From: Cudoniella acicularis
Taxonomy: Eukaryota > Ascomycota > Leotiomycetes > Helotiales > Helotiaceae
Assembly (NCBI GenBank): GCA_013054445.1
Contig: JAAMPI010000102.1
Coordinates: forward strand, 1-64,000
Direction: 5' to 3'
Length of the DNA: 64,000 bases
Shown here: positions 23,701 through 33,936 of the stretch, piece after piece
How positions within the stretch are numbered: the stretch's first letter is position 1
Layout: the number at the start of each line of letters is the position of its first letter
Made by a program: the position numbers and the translations under genes
The notes under the pieces: model-generated
The model's input: only the letters and a program-made list of their open reading frames with translations
What the model was told of the DNA's origin: nothing
The model's database searches: none

Positions 23701-25640
23701 GCCGCTAATCTTGCCCAGCGATTCCGAGGGGCTGAATTTGGAAGCTGGTATGAGGAAAGGCTGCCGAACGCGCAATTTTGGGGAGTTTGTTATCATCCTA
23801 TTGGAGCAATCAGTAGTCAGAGACATCATAGCCACGTCAGAAAATCTGGGGAATAAGGCCTGATTGGAATGCGAAGCATTACGAGTTAATGTACTCTCTT
23901 TCCTTGAGGTGCTTCAGCGATAGCAAATCGACGTATACATGTTCAACCTTGCAATCAAGATTTCGATACGAGAGCACACCTGACCTCAGTTTCGCAAATT
24001 GATATGAACACTGGTAACCACACCTGGCGGGTTATCCTCAGCCCGCGATAAGACTTGAAAGATTCAGTCAAAAACTGAAGCTTCCATGGATCAGATCATC
24101 ACGCGTTGCTCGAGAGGGGTTGAGCCAGTAGGGACTAGTGAGAGGCTTCCTAGCATAAACTGTATCCTATCTCGTAAAAACAAGCATTGATGTGGCAAGG
24201 CATGCATATAGTAGGCTGCCAGTCCCAGAGCCACCACTGCCCATGGAAGCAATATAACGTACAGGCGGGGTGTGGTCAATAAAACATGATTTGCTGGAGA
24301 ATGCCAAGCCGGGGAAAGCAGTTTCAGAATGGCGAACACTAATAATCTTCTGGACTAAAAGTCATGCTAGAAGAAGTACTCGGTCAAAAATTGAGAAAGG
24401 GCAGGGTTTCGATACGCCTAGAGGCAATGAAAAGGTTGCGATGACAATCGTCGGTCAGAAAATCGAAAAGAAGAGAAGTGTCGCCAACGCTATCCAATTG
24501 TCGCTGCCGCATTTCGAGAAGGAGAAAATATAAGATCGTCTTGGAATCCCAGAGTTTCGGGTTCCCGCTCTGGTGGATGAATTGCTGCAACATGACAAAA
24601 TTTCTGTACGCCCTCGCTCGTCATCGTGCTGATAGAAAGGGGAAAGAAGATAGCTGTGTTTCGACGTTGACAATGTCGTTCGGTTGCTGACAGTGGCTTC
24701 GAGATCAAGACAAGGAGACAGGCTGAAAGACAGGCTTGCTCGTTGGATCTCAACGAGAAGATTCAGCATCGAGAAACGTAATTTTCTTTGGTTGATTTCT
24801 TCATACCTGAAGGGCTGTTACGGTGTAGAAGAGTGTCGACGCGCGTCTTTCTCCTCATGGAGTCGGACGAAAGCCGTTCGATGACTGCCGTGTATTAGGT
24901 AATGGGAACATAAAGCTACGCAAAGTCGTGAATATCAGTCGCTCAGGGTGAAAAACACATGACAACGCGATGAAAATGATGAAAATATCTCGGAATTAAT
25001 CGATCAAGATGTTTCAATTTCGCGCCGCGTTGCCAAGACCTTTGGTGGCGCGTTCATCTTCACGTGACTATTCTTCGTCCCTGCCTAGCTTCCGCCCAGC
25101 GGTAGTTCGGCTACGGGGGTGATTTCCTCGTGGGGGCTTACTTGTGAGTAGTGATCAGAGGGGTTTAAACTAGGTTATAGAGTTTGTGAAAATGGAGCGG
25201 AAAAATCAGAAGGTAGTTTTAGGTGTATGTAAAAGGGGGGGGGGGGAAGGGGGGAGGAGGAAAGAGTCGGTACCAGTAGGTAGATAACCTCTACCTAAGC
25301 AGGCATGCTCTGTCAGAGCTTAGAGGAGACTCACACATATGTTTGGCAATTGGGTAGTACTGGTACTTTTGTATAAGATCATATACGCCATTAAATTATG
25401 CTTATCAAACGTCCACTCCGCGTATGTATATATACAATATAGGAAAAGATAAAAATCCATTTCCCCACCAAATAGCGCCATGCTCAAAAAGAGGGTATTA
25501 TTCCCACTCCGCTCCATCCAATTCCTCTTGTATTGTTTGTTTCTAGATATGTTCATCCATCATCATATAATCAGCTGTCCACTATTTCACCCCGCTCACT
25601 CATTTCGTAAATCATGTTATTCAAAATCTTATCCCTTCAA
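20738..25640. other. Long interval without a supported gene
   Basis: About 4.9 kb of average base composition contains many ORFs under 100 codons on both strands, none with recognisable domains. Two minus-strand pieces are the least unlikely: 23213-22707 (168 codons) and 24339-24091, which has a hydrophobic stretch around LYVILLPWAVVALGLAAYY. I could not connect them by plausible introns, so if a gene exists it is decayed or strongly interrupted. Confidence 0.4.
25235..25260. repeat. Homopurine G tract
   Basis: Twelve G, then AA, six G and further GG pairs form a G-rich stretch able to make a G-quadruplex on the plus strand. It lies about 380 bp downstream of the 3' end of the PPxY membrane protein gene, on the opposite strand to its mRNA. 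Confidence 0.7.
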
Positions 25641-27343
25641 TCATTGGGGATGATGGGCTTCCTCGTCGATCGTTCTCACAATTGGGCTCCCGGGATCGAC
25701 TTGGATAGAGGGCAAATTAGCAAGTCTTAAGCTTGGTAATTGTGGAATGCCTCCAACTCCTCTCGAGGCCCTCCTGTCGCCCAAATAGGGATTCGTTGCG
25801 GAAAGGGGTGTGCTGCTCGAGCTACTCGTCCTTCTCTCCGAAATTAATTGACCAATATGTGTAGCACTTGGTTTTCTTCCATGGCCATTATTAGGACTAG
25901 TCGGGGATTCAAAACTGGGTCCTTCGCCCCTCGCAATTATTGGACTGGAATAATCTGGTGGTGGTTCATTGATAGTTTCCGACTGAGTATTTTCCAAAGG
26001 AATGTTTTCGTATCCAGGCGGGCTGTTGGGCGGGATATCATCGTGGTCTATAATTTCAGGACTACTGCCAGCTCGTTCACTGTTATCTTGGTTCCGTCCA
26101 TGTGGGCTATCGGTGCGAGAATTGGCGCGAGAACGTGTTAAGCCAGGAGATGGGAAATCGCTATTCATCGTATCGAGACTCAGAATTGAGCTTGCGCTTC
26201 GATCTCTTCGGTGGTAATGGCTGCTCGCTGCCATGCTCGCCGCGTCCCCAAGTAGCCCTTCCCTCTCGCTTTCCACACTATTAGCTCGTATTCTCGTTCC
26301 ATCATGTCGTGCAACTCCAAGATCGGCATATGATACTGAAGAAACCGCTCTTTGTCGTTCTTCCTTGATTCGTTGATGCTCTGCTCGCAATTCCTCGACG
26401 GTTCGACTAGCACTCGCGCCTGAAGCTGCTCTCGCCCTTGCTTGTATCTCCCGCAAAGCAACATAGTCGCCTCTCTCCCTGGCCTCCCTCCTCAGCCTCC
26501 TTCGTTCATCTCGCTCCTCGTTCTCCCTTCTCCTTGCAAGTCGAACCTGATATAATGCTTCCATCTCTTCTTCTCTCCTCAGTTCCTCCTCATCCACCGT
26601 TTCAGGATACTCAATCACTACATCTATACCTCCCCGATCCCCTTCTCTTCCAAGAACCTGTTCATTTTGCAGGGGATTTGGATTGTAAGCCGGCAATGTC
26701 ATCACAGATCTGACCGACGTATTCCTATCCACTCCGGCTGTTCCCGTTGATACCGTTGAACCCCGAGCTCCTGCATTATTCCCCGTTCCGGCCGCACCAG
26801 GTGCAGCAGCATCGAAAGAGGCTGGCGTCTGCATCGACCTCGATGACCGTGTATCTCGCGAAGTTATAGGTTCGAGATGATCCCTCGAGTCGGAGAGGCG
26901 TTGATGGGAAGACCCCGGGGTCCATTTCTCCCATGCTTTCTTGAGGAAGGGTGTGGGTATGTATTTTGGATTCTTGTGTTTTATTCGGGCTTGGCGAATG
27001 AAGAAGAAGGCGAGAAGAAAGCCGAGGATTCCTGCTATGACGCCGATAATGATCTGTATGTATTAGATCCTGCACATTAGACTTGCAGAGAATCAGGCTG
27101 GTCGACACTTACAGCAAGGTTGGGAGCTTTCGCGCCAGGACCGGAATCAGGCAAGACAGAGATGCTAGAATGTGGTGTCGCGCCTGGAGTTGCGGAAAGA
27201 GTTGGAGATCCTGTCATGGATCCAAGAGAGGTTTGAAAAGATGAGGCCGTACCCGTCGCAGTGGTTGAGGCCGCAGTTGTGCTGTCGCCTCCCGTGGCGG
27301 TTGTCCCATCTTGTCGCTTCAACTCGGCTCCCGACAAATACAT
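25641..27343 (-). CDS. Single-pass membrane protein with PPxY motifs
   Basis: Exon 1 (27343-27113) and exon 2 (27053-25641) encode about 547 residues. A Ser/Thr/Gly-rich, probably O-glycosylated external part is followed by one transmembrane helix (IIIGVIAGILGFLLAFFFI) and a basic stop-transfer stretch. The long cytoplasmic tail has a charged coiled-coil region (EELRREEEMEALYQVRLARR) and ends with LPSLRLANLPSIQVDPGSP, a motif I recall as conserved in ascomycete orthologues. Two PPxY motifs, SPPGYENI and PPPDYSS, are the kind bound by WW domains of Rsp5/Nedd4 ubiquitin ligases, so it may be a ligase adaptor or a regulated cargo. The start is uncertain: the ATG at 27343 lacks a strong signal peptide, and an upstream exon is possible, since a hydrophobic stretch lies just upstream in another frame. 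Confidence 0.75.
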
Positions 27344-29288
27344 AGCGACCAGAAAACGAGTGTGATGCTCAATCGGCGGTTAAAGGTGAGAAATGCGTTC
27401 CGCAGACGGGAGTCGACGTCGAGGTCAATCAGACATTTCCTGAGAGGAGAGGTCGGTTGTGCTCCAACCTATCGAGGCGCGAATGATGGGAGAGAGTTTG
27501 GATGCTGGATGTTGGCAGGGAATTGAGGCGGGCAGGCAGACAGACCAGTGATCCGCTGACAGGGTTGGATTGGCGGCTCCAAATTGCTGTAAGCACCTGC
27601 CTGGGCCTAAGGTTATCGTGATGGAGCCAATTGTATGCAAGAAAGCAGAAATTTGTCGGGTCGAACGTTTGCAGTTGGAAGACGATCAGATTCAGATGCT
27701 GACGAGAGCGCTTGAGGGGGTTAGTTAGATCTTGGAGTTGCGGCTAGAAGTTAGTGCTGCAGTTACGAGTTACTTCGTACACTCTTCAATCGCCTTGTCC
27801 GTTCTCCGCAGCAGAGCAGCAGAGCAGCACTCGAGCCAGCAGTGGCTGCAGCGAGAGACAAAGGCAGCAGAGAAGCGCGAGTTGCCCAGTAGGAGCAGAA
27901 GGAGAAGTGGAGCAACGGGTCGGCCAGCAAATAGGGGGCCGGACATGACGCTTTCCGAGCGCCATTTCACCTGATTCCAGTGATATTTAAGGAACGAGGC
28001 ATGGGGCGTGGCTGATGCTTTTCGCCCGATTTTCCTCGTGTGGCTGTGCCAGAACGCCTGACGACAACGCCCATATGTCTCTCCTCTCCCAATTGCGTCA
28101 CTTCAATTGTCTTCACTTCAATATCTCATCGTGCCACAGCGCTACCGTGCCACATCGCGACTTTTCCTGCAAGTCAACACAGATCGGACGATGTCGTTCC
28201 AAGAGAGGCCAGGCTTGCGATGCAATTTGCGACGAAGTATCTCGCCCCTGAAAATCAAACACCACTAGACCGAACGCGCGCCCAAGCCTCCGGACCTCTG
28301 CCGACTGCCGCCATGTTAGTAAACAATCTCGGGTTGTGCAGCTTCATCCGATCCATATTGGATGTTGGTTGTTGGATTTGATTTGATTTGATTTGATTTG
28401 GAAGAATTCGGACGCGGATGACGGCAGATTTTTATCACGTTGCCCTGGCAGTGACTGCAAAGTTGTTTCCATTGCATCGTCAGCCTCAGCCTCAGCCACG
28501 AAGGAGATGGGTATTTACCGTATGTGATTCCAAGATCCTTTTTGTCAATCGGAAATCTTGGGTTCTTTCGGTATTTGCATTCCGCTCGGAGGCCATTGGA
28601 ATCATTACATAGAGAAGGTAATTCTTGTGGTATGGGATATCACGAAGAGAAAGGTTCGGCGACATTATTCATTTGATATGCTAGAAAACTAGGAACTTCA
28701 GACATCTTTCTCTCTGCATGAACCAGCTCATGGAGAAGGCCGCTCCCCCCTAGAAGACTGGTTAGCGTCTCAGCCTCAGCGATGCGATCTCTCATCTGCT
28801 TCCAAATAATATCCTCTGGGTTCAGGCCCAAATGAATAGAGGACAAAATTTAGCTTGGACATTGAACCAGCCCTTCAAATATCGAACATCATACATTATT
28901 TGTTCACAATTGCACTCTAACTCTTCACAATATCCTGCAACCACTCAAAAAATAATAACTTAATAACTATTCATTAAAAAGTTATACTTTTTAAATATTT
29001 TTAACATATAAATACTTAAAATTTAATACCATAAGAAATACTTTATGCATAAATCTAGCGCATGTCAAGAGTGTCTTATTTGTGTCCGTAACGTGTCATC
29101 AATAGCTGGTATATCCGCGAGGTAATCGTGACCAAGCTCTGTGGCCTAAAATTGCGGGGTAAGCATTTTGGCGACCTGAAAAATCAAAAGTGAGGCTGCC
29201 TAAACACATACTTTAAATCCTCTTCTTATTTTCGTATTCCTCTGACGGATTTTTATCCAAGTCCACCTCTTGGAGATAATACTTGCCT
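27344..29288. other. Promoter-side interval
   Basis: It lies between the divergent membrane-protein and HET genes. It contains the TTTGA-type microsatellite at 28376 and an AT-rich stretch (28920-29060). No gene is supported. Confidence 0.4.
28376..28400. repeat. ATTTG microsatellite
   Basis: Five perfect tandem copies of ATTTG. The same TTTGATTTGATTTGATT word begins the window and recurs near 1165. Confidence 0.85.
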
Positions 29289-31452
29289 ATGATGAAGCTC
29301 TTCAAAAAGCTACATTTTCGCAACGGCCGTGCCGCAAACAAAACACCTCATACCCTCCCGCCGTGTGTCAGCGCTGGCGACTCGAACTCGGGACGCTCGG
29401 GCGGCGATACCAAACCGTTTTGCCGCGTCTGCGAGGAGCTTTGTTTTGTGGCTGACAAAAGAAAGTCGCTCCTGGATATGAAAGTTAGTGCTGAGGGGGG
29501 ATGCTTCACCTGCCTTCTGATTTGGCGGGCAACTCAAGCCTTTGGAGATTGCTGGGCTGGGTGCAAAGACGAAGAGCTTGTTGTTACGATTTCAAGTCAA
29601 ATATCTATGAGCTTTAAGTTATCTTTCTCGAGGGTGCGTGTTGCTGATATGCCATACGAGCCACCTTTTCGTCCTAAAGTAGAAATTTTCGTCAGTCCAG
29701 GGGAGATATCTACTTATCCTGACATCCCTTCGAAGTGCCTTATTTCAGAGGACTCTAGTTCCGAAGTATGCTTGAAGCAACTAAACGTGTGGGTCGAGAA
29801 TTGTCGCAGCCATCACACCAGCTGTAATGCAATCTCCAATTCGTGCCTGCCAGATCGAGTCATTGAAGTTCAATCTTTGTATGGCACTGAGGTTCTGAGA
29901 GTGGTTGAGTCGAGAGGAATTTCAGGTCGCTATACAACACTGAGTCACTGCTGGGGTCAAGATAGCGCCCTCTTGCCCATGAAGTCTACAACGGACAATC
30001 TAGAGAGCCATAAGCACTCACTACATTGGGAGAGCCTTTCAAAAACCTTTCAAGATGCAATTATGATCACTCGAGCTCTTGGTATACGTTATCTATGGAT
30101 TGATTCACTATGTATAATTCAAGATGACACAGAAGACTGGCAAGAGCAATCTTCACGCAGTAAGGATATTTTGTTCCTTGAACCGTCTGTTTTCTGCGCC
30201 TGACGCATGTCTCACCCCTTCTAGATTCTTCTAAACGCCTCAAACCACTATGGTCAATTCGTTCTTCCCTAAAGATGATCTGAAATTGGAAATCGCTAAC
30301 GGCTCCGTTATTTAGTGAGCTCTATCTACACCAATGCTGCATTAACCATAGTCGCAGCCAGAGCTGCTCATGGAGCAGATGGATGTTTTTCTTTGCGCAA
30401 TCAGGCAAAAATCATTGCTACAGTAACGAATGAGGCAAAACAGACGAATATCTATGCTCGAATCCTCCCTGATTCCCATTTCCTCTACACGGCCTGGCAC
30501 GTTCCAAGCAATGAGGATATATTGGATTTTCCGCTATACGATAGGGGCTGGTGCGTGCAGGAGCGTCTTCTGTCGTCTCGACTAGTCCAATATGGACGGG
30601 CAGAGATGGTATGGCAGTGCAGAGAGTCTTTCGAATGCGAGTGTGGTCTAACGTTTCGTTATTCTTCTTTCGGGGCCGACTGGGACAAAGCAGCACGATC
30701 TATTGATCCGCGGGAAAAAAAAAGAGCTCTGGAGGAGGATCGTAACTTGTTACACAAGTACACAGCTGACAGAGGAGAATGATATACTCACGGCGCTCTC
30801 AGGTCTCGCCACAAGATACCAAGAGCTCGGCAGAGGCAGATATGTCGCCGGACTGTGGGAAGAGGACCTGATCCAAGGGCTTCTTTGGTATTCTGTGACC
30901 CCAGGGGTTTCTTGGAATTCCGTGGCCCCTGCTCGGCGTTCGAAGTCATACACTGCACCGACTTTCTCGTGGGCAAACAGGTTTGGACCCATAGAGTGGG
31001 GATCTGTGAATGAGGACTCAGAGCAGCTTGTGAGAGTCTTGGGTGTTTATACTAAGACGGAAGAAACTTATCCATTCGGCAAAGTGTCAGACGGCTTCCT
31101 CACGCTCAGCGGAGCTCTAATTCCTTCCACACTTGAGACCAAACACTCGGCCTCTTGGCTACACTCGCCCGACGTATTATTCCGTTCACACCCATTTGTC
31201 TTTATGGACATACCGGAGGATACCAACATAAATTGCAGTAGACATGTTTTTTGCCTTCCGTTACTAGCGGAGATGTACCGGGGTTTGGGGTCCAATAAAT
31301 ATCCGTTGCCGCTCCGGTTCAACGCTCTGATCCTTGAACAGGTGACTGGAGGAGTGTATCGCCGCATAGGGCTCCTGAACACTGCCGAAGGGCCTATTGT
31401 CGAGAGGACATGGCTTGAAGGCCTCCATCAACAGGAGCTCAAAATCATTTGA
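29289..31452 (+). pseudogene. HET-domain protein with frameshift in A9 run
   Basis: The ATG at 29289 opens a Cys-containing N-terminus (FCRVCEELCF, GGCFTCLLIW), followed by the HET domain: RYTTLSHCWG (about residue 214), LSKTFQDAIMITRALGIRYLWIDSLCI and, across an intron at 30160-30315, MSSIYTNAALTIVAARA. The C-terminal region continues with DRGWCVQERLLSSRLVQYG. At nine consecutive A residues (30715-30723) the frame must move by one base to read the expected continuation ELWRRIVTCYTSTQLTEENDILTALSGLATRYQELG to the stop at 31452. HET domains drive heterokaryon incompatibility and cell death in ascomycetes and resemble TIR folds. Homopolymer frameshifts are also a classic sequencing error, so the gene may be intact. 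The shortened product would still contain the whole HET domain. Confidence 0.75.
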
Positions 31453-32972
31453 TAACAGGGATAGATTTGAGAAGCGTCTACTTAGTTTAGCATCGTTGGA
31501 CTTTGGTTGTAAATCTCACTGCACGGTGATCGTGCGAAATTGTTCCTAATACGAATTAGATATCAGACTTTACTCAATTATGTTTGTCTAAATTGTACAG
31601 TGTGCCCGGCAACCGTAAACTTCCTTTTCTTCTGGAATCTTTCGTTTGTCGGACTTGCTTAATAAACTCCTTCGTGGCCAGCTTCTCATCCACGCATTCC
31701 CTCCACGGCACAAAGATGAAAACACGAGCAAACGTAGAAGAAAGGGAAATGGGCTGACGGTTTCGCAGACCTACCCAAGAAGCCAAGAACGTGGCCACAT
31801 TTCCGGTCCCGCCAAAGTCACTCGCAGAAATGCCGACGACTGTGCTGAAAGGTAGTAATAGTTGTGTGTAAACTAGGTGCGGTAAGGTACTTGTTCCCAT
31901 TATCCTTGGGAGATTTCGGAGCCATTTCAGGGAGTGCATCTCGATAGCACCAGTAGTTCTATTACTGTTTACAATGGTTGACGGCGCAAGAGAGTTGTGT
32001 AGCTCACAATCCGCAACGATTAGCGGAGCCTCTACAGTGAAGTAGCCTGGTACAGTGCGTAGAAGTATCTTTTTATGACTCTCGCTGCTTTTTAGAGGGA
32101 AGCACTCTGTAATAAATGAAGTCTTCGTCTGGCCTCCTATTAAAGTGATGAGTCACGGTGTTTGACTGTCGGGGCGAGGAAGAAGTTGAAGAGCTGTATA
32201 GGCCCCTTGGTGTTCGCGTAGATAAACATCGCGAAAGCTAGTACATAAGTCAAGCCAAGTTGTATTTCCTTGAGACATTCTGTGAAAAATAATCAAATAA
32301 TCAATGTCACTTGTGATAGTGACTTATGAAATGCTTTATATTATCATCTCTCTCATAAGTCCTGGATCGGGGTACCGAGATCCAGGTACTGGTAACCCAT
32401 ATCTACCTCTTACCAATTGTCTTCGTGGTCCGACCAGGTTTTACCTCCAGAATGTGCCCCTCCTCTGTTATTATCCTCGTGGGTCCTACGACCAGGTACT
32501 TACCTCCGGAACGTGCCCCTCCTCTGTTATTTTCTTTATGGTCCTGCGGCCAGGTCCTGCGACCAGGTTCTATTACCTCCAGAACGTATCCACGACACTT
32601 CAACAAATTCACCTCTTCAGCACTTACATAAAAGAACAAAGCTGTATTCAAATGACCTTGCCTTCTTACACCTTTTCAACTCTTTCAAATCTTTATTTTC
32701 GGCTTGTGGTTGTTCCCTTCTTTTGAACTGTTTCGCGCTTGCCCACTCCGATTTCCGGTTTTTGCTTTGGACTGCCTTTCTGACTGAGTTTGAATCCAAT
32801 AATTGAAGGGTGTTTGAATTATTATTCATCCTTATTATGGACTTGTTTGATTTCTCTTCCTGGAATTTGAGTTGTCGCTTTTCTTTTCTCTTCTTTTTTG
32901 GAACTTTGGAAGAAAAGCTGCGTTCCCCTCCTAACCTCTACAACCTCTCCACAACACTGTCTCTTCCCAACT
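31453..32972. other. Intergenic interval with tandem repeats
   Basis: A 121-codon minus-strand ORF (31939-31574) has no recognisable domain. A tandem repeat occurs at 32424-32595. Pyrimidine-rich sequence fills 32700-32970. No convincing gene was found. Confidence 0.4.
32424..32595. repeat. 58-70-bp tandem repeat
   Basis: Nearly three units begin CGACCAGGT, continue with ACCTCC(A/G)GAA(T/C)GTGCCCC and CTCCTCTGTTATT, and end with a GGTCCT(A/G)CG word. Units start near 32431, 32489 and 32560. Confidence 0.75.
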
Positions 32973-33570
32973 CTACCAGAAGCCCCCCAAACATAACTGC
33001 ACTATAAACCACCCTCCCCTAATTACACCAATTAATCTCCCCAATCTTCTTATTCCCCTCCTCCCATCGTCATTCTTCCCCTCTCCCCTCTCCAAAATCC
33101 CCAACGTCTCTTTATTCTTCAGCACCACAATCCTCTGTAACAAAAAAGCACCAAACATAGCTGCAGCACCTATTCCGTAACTACGACAACCGATGAGGAA
33201 GCGATTCTGACGTAGGAGAGGTACGCGAGGGTGGTGGAGGTGAGCAGGAAAATGGGCGAGAGAAATAAGTTGCCACGGAAGATGAGGAGTTTGGAGTGTG
33301 TGGAGAGGGAGGCTGCGAGGATGGAAGGCATTACGGAGAGGGAGGAGGAGGAGTAACTTTTGTTTGGGAAGGGTGTTAGTAGCCTACTATCTTTTCAATT
33401 TTAATTTTGAAAGGGAGCTCGAAGGGGCTCATGTAAAAAAAGGAATGTATTGAGGAATTGTATAATAACGGGAGCGCGTACACAGTTGGACACAGCAGGA
33501 GGCCAAGTATTGCGGCGGATGCGAGTTGGAGGGGCCGGACGAATGAATATAGTGGGTTTGAGAGCGACAT
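32973..33570 (-). CDS. Small polytopic membrane protein, DUF1772-like
   Basis: From the ATG at 33570 the sequence reads MSLSNPLYSFVRPLQLASAAILGLLL..., with PTVYALPLLYNSS after the first helix, reminiscent of DUF1772/anthrone-oxygenase-like small membrane proteins. A second block (about 33345-33180, another frame) gives YSSSSLSVMPSILAASL and the helix LFLSPIFLLTSTTLAYLSY. A third (33158-32973) gives YGIGAAAMFGAFLLQ and a C-terminal helix. A branch-like CTACTAAC followed by AAAAG near 33362 supports one intron, but its donor would make it only about 31 nt. A second frame change near 33180 has no clear intron. It could be a real three-exon gene or a pseudogene. Family assignment rests on hydrophobicity and general resemblance only. 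Confidence 0.4.
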
Positions 33571-33936
33571 TTTGAAGGTCTGATTTGAAACAAATTCAAG
33601 TAGTCAAGAGAATTTTCCTTTCTACTAAAAACAAAGACAGGTTGTAGAAAAAACAGTTAACATTAAAGGATGGCAGAGGAGGGGGCTGCGGAGAAGTGAA
33701 ACCCAGGCGTGATCTCATCCTCGCGGGGTCAGGATGTCATCATATATCCACAGACTAAGAAAGTAGATCGCGACGATCAAATACAGGAGGAGGGGCCGGC
33801 GGTGTATAAATATTGCAAACCCATTATGAAAAGGAGAAAACGCATAGTCTCGATTGAATGTAGTAAAATTCATCCCAAAGAAAAGGCTCTCATTTAGAGG
33901 CTTGTGAAGTATTGACGAACGCTGAACCTCTGGTCC

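Noticed and set aside
24091..24339. Minus-strand ORF with a hydrophobic LYVILLPWAVVALGLAAYY stretch
   Set aside because: A single 82-codon piece without a supporting start, domain or neighbouring exons; recorded only as part of the gene-poor interval.
28640..28846. 68-codon minus-strand ORF with plausible amino-acid composition
   Set aside because: Too short, unmatched and isolated to call a gene.
31574..31939. 121-codon minus-strand ORF
   Set aside because: No domain, no clear exon partners; composition does not distinguish it from noise.
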